This document shows positions 34,209 to 45,789 of a stretch of DNA of 64,000 nt, piece after piece (within the stretch, counting starts at the first letter, position 1; each line of letters opens with the position of its first letter). The notes under the pieces were generated by a model. It was given only the letters and a program-made list of their open reading frames with translations, was not told the origin of the DNA and did not search any database. The position numbers and the translations under genes were made by a program. The stretch lies in NCBI GenBank assembly GCA_051453625.1, contig JBOZIK010000001.1, positions 129,685,548-129,749,547 of the forward strand. The letters run 5' to 3'. This DNA comes from Welwitschia mirabilis. Its lineage: Eukaryota > Gnetophyta > Gnetopsida > Welwitschiales.

Positions 34209-37200
34209 ATTAATTAATCAAAGATTATTCAAAATTAAACTAAGTTAGTAGATCATGTCTTAAAACTATTTGTATAAGTACAAACCTTAAACAATAACAA
34301 ATGAACTAAGATTAATATAAACTAAGATTAATATAAAATCTTTAATGTTAAATGAGAATGCAACAACTCATTCAAAACTAATTGATACATATTTTCTTTT
34401 CATAAATGAAAGAAAGAAAGGCAAGTTTCTAGCTTAACCTAAAATAACATTAAAGAATTCAATATAGTTAAAGGTCATGATGATGTTATATGTCTTAATG
34501 TTATTTACCTTGGAACTGATATGTGAATTAATGAAAATGTTTAATCAACTAGAGAAAAATATCTTAAATCCTAACCTATGCCTGAGCTTATATGAAAAAC
34601 TTAAGAAACTTCCATTTTCTAGACATTTATCACTTATGGATAAGAATAAACTTGAAAAAAGTACATAAAGATCTTTAAGAAAGTTAAAATTAATGTTTCA
34701 TTTATAAATCCTATTAAACAAATATTTACGTATGCTAATGTTGATACATTTTAATAGTACCTATTATTTTTCAATAAGATCATAGTAGCATCACTTCTAT
34801 TCATACAAAATTTATAGTCTACTATTCACTTTTATTTTACTAGCTACTGGCTAGTGGCTTATGGCTTTTCTCTTGGTACCAAGATATTAGTGGTAATTTT
34901 GAAAAATTACCATTCTTTTCTATTTATATATTTTTACAAATATATAAAAATATGAATATGATCTCATTTATAGTTATCAAAACCTTTTATTTAAGATAAA
35001 TTTTATTTTAAGATTACGCTTAATTCTAGAACAAGGATGGATCCACTTTATTATTTATGCTTAGCAACCTGATCTTTCACTGGTTTAACATAGAAATTGG
35101 ATCATTTTTCTTAGTTAATTAGCTGCAATTATTCTAATAAAACATGAGCAACCAAAATATTGACTATTTATTATGTCAAATTCAGGCCCACCTTTTTCGT
35201 GGTCCATGAGCTATGGCTTTTGGCTGGCAATTTTTATAATTTTTTCCTTTCTTCTAAATGTTTCCTTTAGCATGTTTGTTGTAGTTACTTTTAATATAAC
35301 ATTTGTAAGCATATACATTTAATTATGTATCGTAGCTAAATCTAGGACTATTCATTTAACTTTATCACATTAACATTTTTACTTAATGATTCCCAAAGTT
35401 AAGACCCTTCCACAACTCATAGAACTTTAAATATTTTATGTTATATACTAATATTTTTCCACTATATACCTATTTATACTATTGAATATTTATTATCTAT
35501 TTGTATCCTACAACTTTTGAATTTTATTATTAACTTGACCTCATAACAAACATTCCCATCGTCATGGTAGTACCAGACTCGATATTCTTCCTTCGTAGCT
35601 TATGGCTTGCAGCAATTGTTATTTATGAAGATTATTCTTCCCCTTTTCCATCAATACCATCTATTAAATATATATTTTGGATTTTTCATTCTGGGTCATT
35701 TATTTAGGTAGTTATTTATGAATAGTCATTTTTATTTAAGTGGGTGTGTACTTGTCATATGGAAATTAATTAAAGTATTAGCTAGCTATATCAAATTGGA
35801 ATCTATGCTACCTTATACAATTAAGTTAACAAGTTTTGTATGTTTCAAAAAGGATTTAAATTCAAAAACCCTTTAAACTCTAACTTCATTAGACATTCAT
35901 TCATCTACAATTCCTATATTTCATCCTTTGAGCTTCCTTTTATGCAATTTTTTTATGATATAGAAGAGCTAAAATAATTAGGACTCCATTGAAAAGACTC
36001 CTTCATAAGTATATGAATCCTAACAAGCACTTATTGATGACGTGTTTCACTAAGGAATCATTCTCACAGATGTGTCACTAGGTTGAGGGAACATAATAAG
36101 CTCAATTTTCTCACTTGGAATCTTCTAAATTTGAGTGTCCTTTTTTAATTCTAAATTTTAAGAACATAAGGAGGATAGAGATCACATAGAAGTTTTGTGA
36201 TGTTTTATTCAAAATTGATTCTATGCATTAATCTTCCATCAATTTTTAAACTACTGATATGATCTTTAAAATTAGATTTTTTGGCATAGTATCCTTCATC
36301 TAGAGTAAAATGCCATCACCTTGCCTTATAAGCTATTATTAGTCTGACTACTAATAGTACATATCCAATATATATAATTTCTTTGCCATTGAGAACTAGG
36401 AAGTTCATAAAGGAGAATTCTAGTTCCTATTAAAGAATATTCGGAAGATAATTCTAGGTCTCTGCAGTTTAGAAATTTTAGGGCTTCTAAGAAAGAAATT
36501 TAAAGCAATAACCTAAATTACAACATGGACATTATAATGATGTATTACCTTCATGTATTTTTAATAATGATGAATGCTCAAATTATTTTAGAATTGTTTG
36601 CTATGAAGAATAAATTTTCTTTTTATCCTTTCTATACTTTGAACCTTAAGCTTCATCATGAAGTTTAATGGCATTTTGAGTAGGTACCTGAATATCAGTT
36701 TAGCCTTGTTTCCTACCTAGTTGATCATATCATGTTCTCTTAAGACCCACCCATTCATCAAAATGTTCGCGATTGTAGTTGCCCTTTTCTTCCAAGTGAA
36801 GATCTATTACCTCAGATTTGGAAAATTTTTCTTATAATTTACACCATGGATTTTTTTAATTTTTGGTAAATGATGTAATTATTAACTTTCTTTACCTACA
36901 TTTTTATTTATCTATTTTTATATCTTTGATGCTTATATTAGATTCTGAAATATTAAATATAATAGAGAGCAACCAATTTTATGGGTGTGTACATTTACAT
37001 ACTAATTTTTCAATAATTCATATTAGTGGGGCCAAAATTTCTTCTAAGATGCTCTAAGATTGATCATGCAATATTTCTATATGCTTTAAGTGTTTCAACT
37101 ATGGCTAAATGTCAAAAATAAGTTCATGATGATCAAGAATATAATAAAATTAGCTCAGTCCTTCTACATTGGAGATTGATTTTGTGATGACATAGCCATG

Positions 37201-37559
37201 ACAGATAGATATTTGTAGAATCTAGATTATTAATATAGCCATATCTATAATCTAGCCCATATAATTAAGCTGTCCAAGATTCACTTCATTCATAAGAACC
37301 ATGTAGATGATAACATGTATTTTGGTTATCATGTTGACTCTAAGGTAGAGTAAAGAAAATATGTCATTGTGAGTTTTGATTCATCTCTTAGTCCTTAAGT
37401 TTCTGAACTAGCCTCCTTTCTATATTCAAACATCATATAAACTTGTAGGAGATTTGAAGTAGACCTGTTTAATATTGATTAAAGAATTGACACCCTTATC
37501 CAATGGGATCATTTTAGAGAAATCACATTAACAAGTAGAACATGATGATCAATTAAAAA
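34209..37559. other. degraded DNA, no gene recognised
   Basis: AT-rich sequence with short frames on both strands and no recognised domain. A short phrase (AGCTATGGCTTTTGGCTGG and variants) recurs near 34855, 35207 and 35596. Confidence 0.4.
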
Positions 37560-38170
37560 TAATTTCATTCTTGTTGCAGGATTTTAAGAAGAAGCTTTAG
37601 ATATTAATTTTTTAGTAGTTTTAAAGAAAAGTCTCAAAGAAAGATGGGATCTACCACTCCTAGCAACTCAAGAAGAAGAAATAACTTCTTTTAGGATTCC
37701 TTCTTCTGTAGAATTTCCACCTCCACTGACTATCTCTGAGTTTAAAAAGGGACTATTACAAATTACAACTCAAGGATATAAATTATTTGCTAAGGATTCT
37801 GATGTGCTATCATTATTAAAAAACATAAAATAGATGAAATCCTAAAGAATTTTTACATAGGTATAACAAGTATAAACCTAAAAATTCATGGGAATTCCTT
37901 GATGATCTTGCTACTCTATATAAAGAGTTAATACTTAGTATCCTAGATTATACAAAGAGGATTACTAAAAAATGGAAATAAAAAAGAGTTATTAAGGAAT
38001 GACTTGATCTAATTGCCTTGAGTTATCTCTTCAAAACTTACTACACTACAAACTAACATGAAGAACGAATATTTATAAAGTGATAGCTTAAAAGTATAGC
38101 TATGTCAAAAGGATAAACAAAAGTCAATTATCAGTCTTACCTTCAAATCAAAGGGGATATTTAAAAGTAA
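37560..38170 (+). pseudogene. unidentified coding-like remnant, possibly retroelement gag or leader ORF
   Basis: A short plus-strand stretch around 37690-37830 stays open and has coding character: IPSSVEFPPPLTISEFKKG followed by LLQITTQGYKLFAKDSDVL. Downstream, in shifted frames, NSWEFLDDLATLYKELI (near 37890) continues with coding-like text. I do not recognise the family. It lies about 2 kb upstream of the gypsy gag on the same strand, so it may be part of that element or of another, older one. Confidence 0.35.
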
Positions 38171-39778
38171 TTAGCCTCAAAGATGAAAGAAGACTATAAG
38201 GATTTAATTCCTTTAAATAATAATTTTACCAAATTTTTTTTTAAGATTTTATCTTTAAGATATTAAATTCAAGTCCTTACTGTGGCAAAAAATAATCATG
38301 AAGGTTACCTCGAGTAGAAGAAAGATTGAATCAAAACTTTGTCAATCTTTCATCTTACTTTAGGTTAGATTGTAGATGACTGACCTAAATTACATATCAT
38401 CTTACATCCTTTATCAAAGCAAGTAAATTCATTTTCTATAGATATTAATGTATAGTTAACTATAATAAAAACCACCATAAAAAAAACCAAATTAGTATTA
38501 GAAGCATCTATTTTAACACTCAAAAAAATCATGCCTAGCACAATTTTAAATCAGGATGAATGAATTTTCTTTTCACTTAAGAAATCCATGAGAAGGTAGT
38601 TTCTCAGTCTACCCTAGCTTATGAGATTATCTTTAATTCAAGTTAGCTGTCAAATCCACTATAGAAAAAATTAGATCTACTGAGCTCTATCTTTAGCAAA
38701 AAAGCCTTGATCACTAATGTTAGATCTCTTCTGTCCAAATGATTGTAGAATGCATGAAATGCTATAAATGAAATTATTATTTATCTTCATCAAGTTTTCA
38801 CATAAATCTAGCAAGCCCTAAAAGTGATCAAATAATTTTCATTTGATAAATTCAAAAATGATAAAATCAAGTTTGTTAATAAATTATAATGAGTTTTTAT
38901 TAGGGTATTTAATATATTATTATATTAGTTTTATAATTGTCAATTAGTAAGGAATAGTTTTATAACTCATTTGTTCATTATAAATGTGCATTATAATGAA
39001 TATATAAGTGGTATGAATCTTTTTTTTAGATATTTAGAATTTTGACATACCTTATCTTCTTTTACACATTTGTAATAAGCTTATGTAAATTTTTTGCCCT
39101 CTGGTTTTTCTTATGAAGCTATTATTATAGAAATTTTACAAGTTTCTTGCTTAATCTTTTTAATCTTCTCAATTAGTTAATTATCTTTTTAGCAGAATTG
39201 CTTTTCATGGTTATTTCTTATTTGAATGCCAAATAATTTCTTTCAAACAAATCAAAATACCTTTATTTCTAGTATCTAACTCCAATATTTCATGAGATTA
39301 TGGTAAAATGAGTTTCATGGTTTTTTGGATTCATTTATTTCATGAAAGCTATATAGATTAAATCCCTTCATTACTATTATTGATATAATAAGTTGCTAAA
39401 AAAATCATCTGGCACACTTCACCAAGCTATTCAAAGAGCTATCCATGCTTTAGATCCTAACCTATGAAACTAGAATTATGAACCTTAAAATAATAATCAT
39501 TGAATTATTAAATGATGTTGTAAAAAGACATGTTTTCTAAACCAATATCTTTGGTACTAGAAGAAGGGCTATTAACCTTTATAGTTCATGTCTTTTGCAT
39601 TATCTGATCCCAAGTTTATATAGAAATATGATCCCTAGAATTTTAAATTTTCCTTATCATAAGAAACTTATCCTCATTCCTAAGTCATGTTATCACATGA
39701 AGTATTTTTAGCAAAATAAATTCTTTGATTGATTAAACTATCTTTTTATTACATAAGCATCCAAAAAAGAAAGGATTC
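38171..39778. other. no gene recognised; probable gypsy leader
   Basis: AT-rich sequence just upstream of the gypsy gag. The 5' LTR expected here was looked for using the text of the 3' LTR at 51380 and not found. Confidence 0.35.
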
Positions 39779-40220
39779 ATGGCTAACCAATCATCTATTT
39801 TAGGAAATGATCCATCTAGTTTCCAAATCTTCAACACCGTTTCTAAAAATGTAAAATATTTCCTTCCTGAGCCTTTTTATTCTTTAAAATCAATTATTCC
39901 AAAAGAATTTATGAAATCCTTTGAAAAATCCATTCATATTATTAAAAATGCTCATGAATATAATGTGCAGATATTATTTAGTTTATTAGTAAAAGATGAG
40001 CTACTTCTTGGCTTTCTACTTTACCACATGATTGTATTTCCTCTTGGAATGAATTTAGGTCCATGTTTTTTAATACATATGATAGTAAGTATAACTCACA
40101 AGACTTATTAGCTACTCTACTAGATCTTAGACATCTTAAAGAGCATGTCAAGATTTATAATGATAAATTTCTTAGACTCTTAAATCTTATTGATAATATC
40201 TTTAAGCCAATTGACTAAGA
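39779..40220 (+). pseudogene. gypsy gag remnant
   Basis: The Met at 39779 opens 110 codons. After a frame change near 40000 the reading continues WLSTLPHDCISSWNEF, TYDSKYNSQDLLATLLDLRH and LKEHVKIYNDKFLRLLNLI. The W-x-LP-x-SI-SW and L-x-x-L-K-x-x-E layout is that of the Retrotrans_gag capsid domain. One frameshift and later stops make it non-functional. Confidence 0.75.
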
Positions 40221-41690
40221 ACGTTAAATTATTTATCTAAATTCTTGGGTGCTTGAGCTATTTGTTTAGGTTAGAAATGATAACTCAGTAGTCTTACTTA
40301 CCTCTGTAATCAAATATTCTTCTAGAACTTACAATTATATTTATCCTTTTAAGGCATCCTCAATCTTTTCTATGATTCTATAAGAATTTACTTTGAATAG
40401 TAAGCCAGTTCCTAAAAATTTAGTTGCAATCTTTTCTAGTTCTACTTCTTATAATCTAGCTACTTCAGAACTTTTCATTTGATTAAAACTATATCTAACT
40501 AAATACATTATTAAGTTCAAATATCAAAGGAAAGAATCAAATAAGTATGGGGATAATATTATCAAAAAGTAAGTTGATATAAACTCTAAAGTTTATTTCT
40601 TAGAAGAATATTTAATAGAAGAAGATTTAGGTAATGGGGGAAAATGCTCATGTTGTGACTTAGTTTATGGATCTGACTATGACTCTAATGATAATTTGAT
40701 AGAAATACACATCTTTATGTTTCATGAATGAAATCAATTAAGTTGTAGTTTATTTAATATTAAAAGTGATTTAGATTTAGATTTTGATAATGAGGTTATC
40801 TTTTTAAGATATTAGTTAATCAACTTACTAGCTAAGTAAAATGCAAATAACTATGAACTTAGGTCAAAAGATAAAGATCCAACTACATATCCTATTTCAT
40901 CTAATATTATTTAACCATACATATTGAATGAAATTTTGAATCAAAACATAGTAGAGTATCAAAAGTTGATGGAAAAAAATAAAATAAAACAAATTCTAGT
41001 TAAATGCCTTAGGATGTAAAAGATAGTACAATAACTTAAAATGATAAGTAACTAGATTCCCAAATTAGTAAGAATTACACTTCAAAACCTATAGTATCTT
41101 ATGTTCTAGATAATGATTTATGGTATGACATAATCAAAAATTTGAAAAGGATCAAAGTTAATATTAGCTTCTATTAGTTACTTAGTATGACTAGGCAAAG
41201 GAAAAAGTTGCTTAATGTTTTATATCTTTTAGAGCATGAGTCTTATATGAATCAAATTGAATATGAAATTCCTTTTAATTTAGTTGTATAACTAGTTTTT
41301 AATGGCTATAAGGCTAATGAAATAGATACTTTTTCAATTGCATGCTTAATACTAAAGCTTTAGAAATACTTAAAGTCCTTTTTAATTTTTTAGAAAATAG
41401 GGCTAATATTACAAAAATCCCCATATAAAGTTAATGAAATTAATAAACTTAAAATTATTGACCAAATCAAGGTAGATACTTTGTCAATAGTAAAGGATCC
41501 CATAATTTATGGAATAGCGAATATTGAGTTCATTGATATATGATTAATTTATAATATGATCTGATATATGATTAATTTATAATATGATTTTAATTAAGAA
41601 TCAAATGAAATGCATTGATGAATATTTATCTACAAATCTTTCTCATATGTTGAACCGAAGGAAATACTAATTCACGGTAAGTCTTATATG
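40221..41690 (+). pseudogene. gypsy gag-to-protease region, poorly preserved
   Basis: An acidic stretch (EEYLIEEDLGNGGKCSCCD near 40600-40660) and a KRIKVNISFYQLLSMTRQRK-like block (about 41140-41210, with frame changes) resemble the segment before the aspartic protease in Tat-like polyproteins. No DTG or DSG protease active site is readable. A 29-base direct duplication lies near 41536-41592. Confidence 0.5.
41536..41592. repeat. 29-bp tandem duplication
   Basis: GATATATGATTAATTTATAATATGAT occurs twice in direct tandem with almost no difference, so it is recent relative to the element. Confidence 0.85.
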
Positions 41691-41702
41691 AAACATGTTA
41701 CA
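41691..41702 (+). repeat. LINE target-site duplication, left copy
   Basis: AAACATGTTACA, identical to 47933-47944. The pair flanks the LINE block precisely. Twelve bases is normal for target-primed insertion by L1-type elements. Confidence 0.85.
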
Positions 41703-42070
41703 CCTTTTTCCTAAAACAAGAACAAATATATTAAATTAGAAAATTTACATTAGGGAATATTGGTATTGGAGGAGGGGGAAGGGGGAGGAGGTTAAAACAC
41801 CTTAGCTTGATGGGAGGATTAAACTATATGGTAAAAAGGAGAACATTCTATGGAGTACTTAAGGATAGACTGAAAATAGAGTAAAAATGAGGGTGATAGT
41901 ACCCTTTGAAAAATAGACGAAAAATAGGAAACTAATTATTAAGGAGAGCACTCTACAGCAAACACAAAAATGAACTATAAACTAGCAAAACTAGGGTGAA
42001 AATTCCCCTAAGAACTAAAATTCATAAAAAATAGAAATTAAGCTAGAGCAAAGACTTGAAGGATGAAAGA
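41703..42070 (-). other. LINE 3' untranslated-like region
   Basis: It follows the last stop of the J-domain frame. It includes a pyrimidine tract on the sense strand (plus-strand GGAGGAGGGGGAAGGGGGAGG at 41768-41791) about 70 bases from the insertion end. No polyadenylation signal could be chosen with confidence. Confidence 0.5.
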
Positions 42071-42652
42071 TTAGTATCTACTACAAAGAGGGAATAGATT
42101 ACTGTGATTATGCTCTAGGAAGAAGTAGTCCATTTCATTAGATAACACTTTAAAAGCCTGATTAACCTTTTTGATTTCTTCAGCACCTAGTTGATTTTTA
42201 TCTGTATGTAATTTGAGTGCTTTCTTTCTGTAACTAGACTTGATAGCTTGAGGAAGGACTCTATGAGATATTTCCAAAGTGATAAATCGACATCTATTTA
42301 GCCCATATATTATTGCAAGCATGACCTCCTATTTTGCTGCTTCCATGTCTATATCTTCTTGTGGGTTATGATTCCTTTCTTCTAAAGAGGTATCCATGGG
42401 TGGTTTCTAGGCAAGACTAAGGCTCCTTTCTAATTGGGAAAAAGCCTACTCATGTGGTTTCTTCCTTTGCTCTTGGGAGTTGGTTGGTATCTACTCCTAA
42501 GCCATCCCTTGAGCTATCTCTTAAGCTATATCCTTTTGAGCTGTGAGTAAATGTAGTTCCTCTATATATGGTTCTAGAGGTGAAGTTATCTCTTATTGAG
42601 AGCTAGGACTTCCCTACCTAATGTCCCCCTCAAATTGAAGGGTTTCTTCCAT
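42071..42652 (-). pseudogene. J-domain-like ORF inside the LINE 3' region
   Basis: A 194-codon frame from Met at 42652 to TAA at 42071, without frameshift but with eight internal stops (six TAG, two TAA, no TGA). Residues 1-105 are rich in Gln and Glu. The C-terminal part carries a J-domain-like stretch (about 42259-42119): a helix II-like AIKSSYRKKALKLHTDKNQ with HPD changed to HTD, then a helix III-like AEEIKKVNQAFKVLSNE. Helix I is not clear. J-domains stimulate Hsp70 ATPase through HPD, so even an intact form would be impaired. It could be part of a LINE ORF, a host exon carried by 3' transduction, or a chimeric insertion. Confidence 0.7.
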
Positions 42653-43330
42653 GGTAGATATTCTCTTGGATTTCCTCCTTAGAGGAGTTTGTTGAGGGCA
42701 TCGCTGGATGCCTTTCTTATCCTAATCTTATTGGATACCATTCAAAGTGCCAAAATTAATCTTGAATTCCTAGTGGTATCTTTTTGTCAAAGGGTCTGAA
42801 TAAAGAAGAAGGGAAAATTCACCTAGTGCCCTAGGTCTAGGGATTTAAGAAAAGCAAAGTGTAGTTTTAAGTGTTTTGAGAAATAGCTAGATTGAATGAA
42901 GTATTGGTTGATTAATTATGCACCTAAGGCCTAAGGGGGAGAAAGCACCTTCTAACTAATATATCCACTAGGCAACTTAAGAATACCACTAGGAAATAAA
43001 TGGAACACCTCCTACCACCCATGACTTCTTAGGGGGATTCTTACTCTAACTGCTAGAATTTTTAGGAGTTTAGAGAGAGATTCTTCAGTTATTTCAATGG
43101 GTATTCTTTTAAAAGTGTGACACTGACCTCTTCAACATCTGTAAAATGGGATGATATCAGTGCCTAGCTCTTCTTAAAGTTTGTACAAGAGTGTTTCCCA
43201 TCCCATAGCCTACACTTTATCCCATAAGTCTAGACATTCTTTAAATAGATTGGGATTAGATGGATCAACGGTGGGTGTTCTTCCCATTGCAATTCTGATT
43301 TGAGAGTGGTAATACTTAATCCTCTTAGTG
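42653..43330 (-). pseudogene. LINE ORF2 C-terminal extension, unidentified domain
   Basis: From the Met-Gly-Arg at 43287 one frame continues to about 42660 with scattered stops: PTVDPSNPNLFKECLDLW, AMGWETLLYKL, EELGTDIIPFYRC and IEITEESLSKLLKI. If the duplicated flank of the 43418 gap is collapsed, this frame is continuous with the zf-RVT frame upstream. The FY-x(n)-ITEESLSKLL layout faintly recalls the Transposase_32 'putative plant transposon protein' domain, but that is a guess. A frame change near 42650-42720 separates it from the J-domain frame. Confidence 0.55.
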
Positions 43331-43604
43331 GTATTTATTGGAAATGGTAAGGGGAAGCTATTAAAAATCAAATCATTTCTATTTATTTAGATCTGCCGAT
43401 AAGTTAAGAAAATCCCANNNNNNNNNNNNNNNNNNNNNNNNNNNNNNNNNNNNNNNNNNNNNNNNNNNNNNNNNNNNNNNNNNNNNNNNNNNNNNNNNNN
43501 NNNNNNNNNNNNNNNNNGTATTTATTGGAAATGGTAAGGGGAAGCTATTCAAAATCAAATCATTTCTATTTATTTAGATCTGCCGATAAGTTAAGAAAAT
43601 CCCA
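43331..43604. other. 87-bp duplicated flank around a 100-N gap
   Basis: 43331-43417 and 43518-43604 are the same 87 bases with one mismatch, on either side of exactly 100 N (43418-43517). In a region where other repeats are heavily diverged, this is best read as two contig ends that overlap but were not merged. Confidence 0.9.
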
Positions 43605-43679
43605 TCATTTAAGAAAATGTCAGATGTATTATAGGTTTTATAGTACTTCTTCATTATTGCCATTAATTATTTACTCTAA

Positions 43680-43765
43680 GTGCATAGATGAAATAGGTGG
43701 TCAATGTTTTTAGGAAAAGACTGACAGACAACATAGGCAAATTTCACTTAGAAACCCCTTTTATG
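43680..43765 (-). pseudogene. LINE ORF2 zf-RVT segment
   Basis: LHKRGF, a stop, then VKFAYVVCQSFPKNIDHLFH and LCT match the zinc-binding region C-terminal to LINE RTs (C-x-x-C-x(n)-H-x-F-x-x-C layout). The first Cys of the pair is not evident. Confidence 0.75.
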
Positions 43766-44169
43766 TAATTGATCTCTACTAAGGATTTTATGATGATCCT
43801 TCAACCAACAAAACACTTTAATTTTTTCTAGAATTTGACCCTTTTAGAATATCTTATAGGAGTCATCCTTCCCATATTTCTTTTAGAGGATCTATTTAAT
43901 AGTATCTACATGATAAATTTTTAAGTCTAGCAAGTGTCTTTGAGCTTTGCTAAGATGTTTTCTTGGGTAGGATTCTCCATAAACGATGCTATAATTTGGG
44001 TATTTATAATTAATTAAATCACTCTAATATTGTCCTCCTTTAGTCAATCTTTTTAAGATCTAAGGGGCTCTTATAAGAAGATAACTCTCCCATCTCTAGA
44101 TCCCCTAGCCTCCTGATTCCTTACATTAAGCTATTATATTCCATTTAAAAAGATGAATATGGTTTTAAT

Positions 44170-45340
44170 ATTTACCTCTAGGTAAAATGAAATTATTCAA
44201 GAATTTGTTGATTTTTTGAATGATGTTCTTTGGGGACGATAACAGAAGCTATGTATCTAAAGGAAGAGATTAGACACGAGTTTGCAAGGATAATATTTGC
44301 TTTGGAGGAGAAGAATTTATTCTACCAGGAGTTGCATCATCTTTGAATAGATTTAAGGATGTAGTTATAGCTAAGGGCCTTGTGCCAACTCTGAAGGGGA
44401 ATTATCAGGTAGATGTCCGACAGGTCTCCCAATTTAGCATTCAAGATTCTAGCGATTTTGCCTTCTTTGATACTATTTATACCTAAGATATGGATTTTTA
44501 ACTTATTCTAGTTGGTTTGGAAACCTATATCTTCTGCAAAAAGGTTCATGGAATTCTTGATAGCTCTTACTTCTTGACATGAGGCCTTAGTCATGATAAT
44601 AGTGTACTCTGCATAGTGGTTATTAATAAAGGTCTAACCTCTAATCTTAATTTCCAAAACTACATTACTCTTAAGAAGACCTATAAAACATTCATGACAT
44701 ATTGGAAAATATATGGGGATAGAATGTCCTCCTATCTTAATCCTTAACCTATGAAGAAAAATTTGAACTTGTGGTTATTAACCTTTACACTAAATTCAGC
44801 TGATGCCTACATATCTAACTATAGATTAATAATGTATTGATAAAATTTAGTTTTCCTAAGGATACATCCTAGTGGTTGCCAACTAACAGAATCATAAGTT
44901 TAGTGATATCCAATTTAGCAATAAAAAGAGGAAATTCATATTTTTTAGTAGAATGAATAATCTCATAAATCAAGAGGATTTGGTTCTAAATGTACCTAGA
45001 TTGGATGAAGTCAACTTGATTATCAGAAATTACCTTAGATAGTAAGGTGGTGATATGACTAACCATGATTTTCGCAAATTTCTATAAAGAACATTGCAAA
45101 TACATAAGGGTATGAAGTCCTCTAGTTTATTGGCATACTATTTTTTGGGGATAAGAACCACCCTGGTTCTATTCGTTTCCCTAGGAATGCACTTATTATA
45201 AAAGATATCTTGCATGACATCTTGAAGATTGTCTTCATAAAATGGAAAAGTGAGATTTGAAAAGCTTAATTTGCCATCCATCTAGTCTAGGTGTTCTATT
45301 ATTCTTCGTAGATCTCACAACTGATAGGATTTCATCTCTA
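44170..45340 (-). pseudogene. LINE ORF2 reverse transcriptase
   Basis: Minus-strand reading: LPFYEDN-like start near 45250, RVVLIPKK (near 45150), a PLCICNVLYRN-like block (RPISLCN family motif, near 45090), GLR-stop-EDILSPYIF (near 44740-44700, the GLRQGDPLSP motif with Gln to stop), and HYAEYTIIMTKA at 44595-44618, where the catalytic YADD has become YAEY. NKFFSSKANIILA follows. RT copies RNA at the nicked target in target-primed insertion. The loss of YADD and many stops mean this copy is dead. Confidence 0.85.
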
Positions 45341-45789
45341 CTGAGTGGTTTAATAAGTTGAAAGTTGTCCTCTTTGAAAATTCTCCTGTTCTCCAGGATA
45401 AGACTAGAGGTGATATCATTCCATTCCTAAATTCTTCAGAGGTGTGCTTACATTTCATTAGCTATTTCTTATTTATTTTTATTTATGTGGTCTTGGATGA
45501 TAAGCCTTTTGATCCTGTTATCTGCTCTGTGCTAATTAGCTTGCTAGAAGGAAAACCTAGTATGCTTATGCCTCTTTTTAAGCCATTTTATCCTTGATCA
45601 TTCTCTTTAATAGTTTTTCTCATTAGCATTTATTTTTTAAAGTTTAATAAGGCACTGATATTTCCTATTATGGAGTCTATCTTGATTTTCTTCCTCTTTC
45701 TACTTAGCTTGAATTCTTTAGATTTCATCTTCAAGATCTACTTTGGATTTAAATCTTTTTTGTCTTTCCTTCTCTAGTCTTTTATATGG

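Noticed and set aside
42119-42259. Functional host DnaJ gene
   Set aside because: It lies inside a LINE insertion, has eight upstream stops in frame and the HPD motif is HTD.
42071-42652. Nuclear genetic code with TAA/TAG read as Gln
   Set aside because: The pattern in this frame suggested it, but other elements in the window have TAG at Trp positions, TGA at Trp or Arg, and many frameshifts, as expected for pseudogenes under the standard code.
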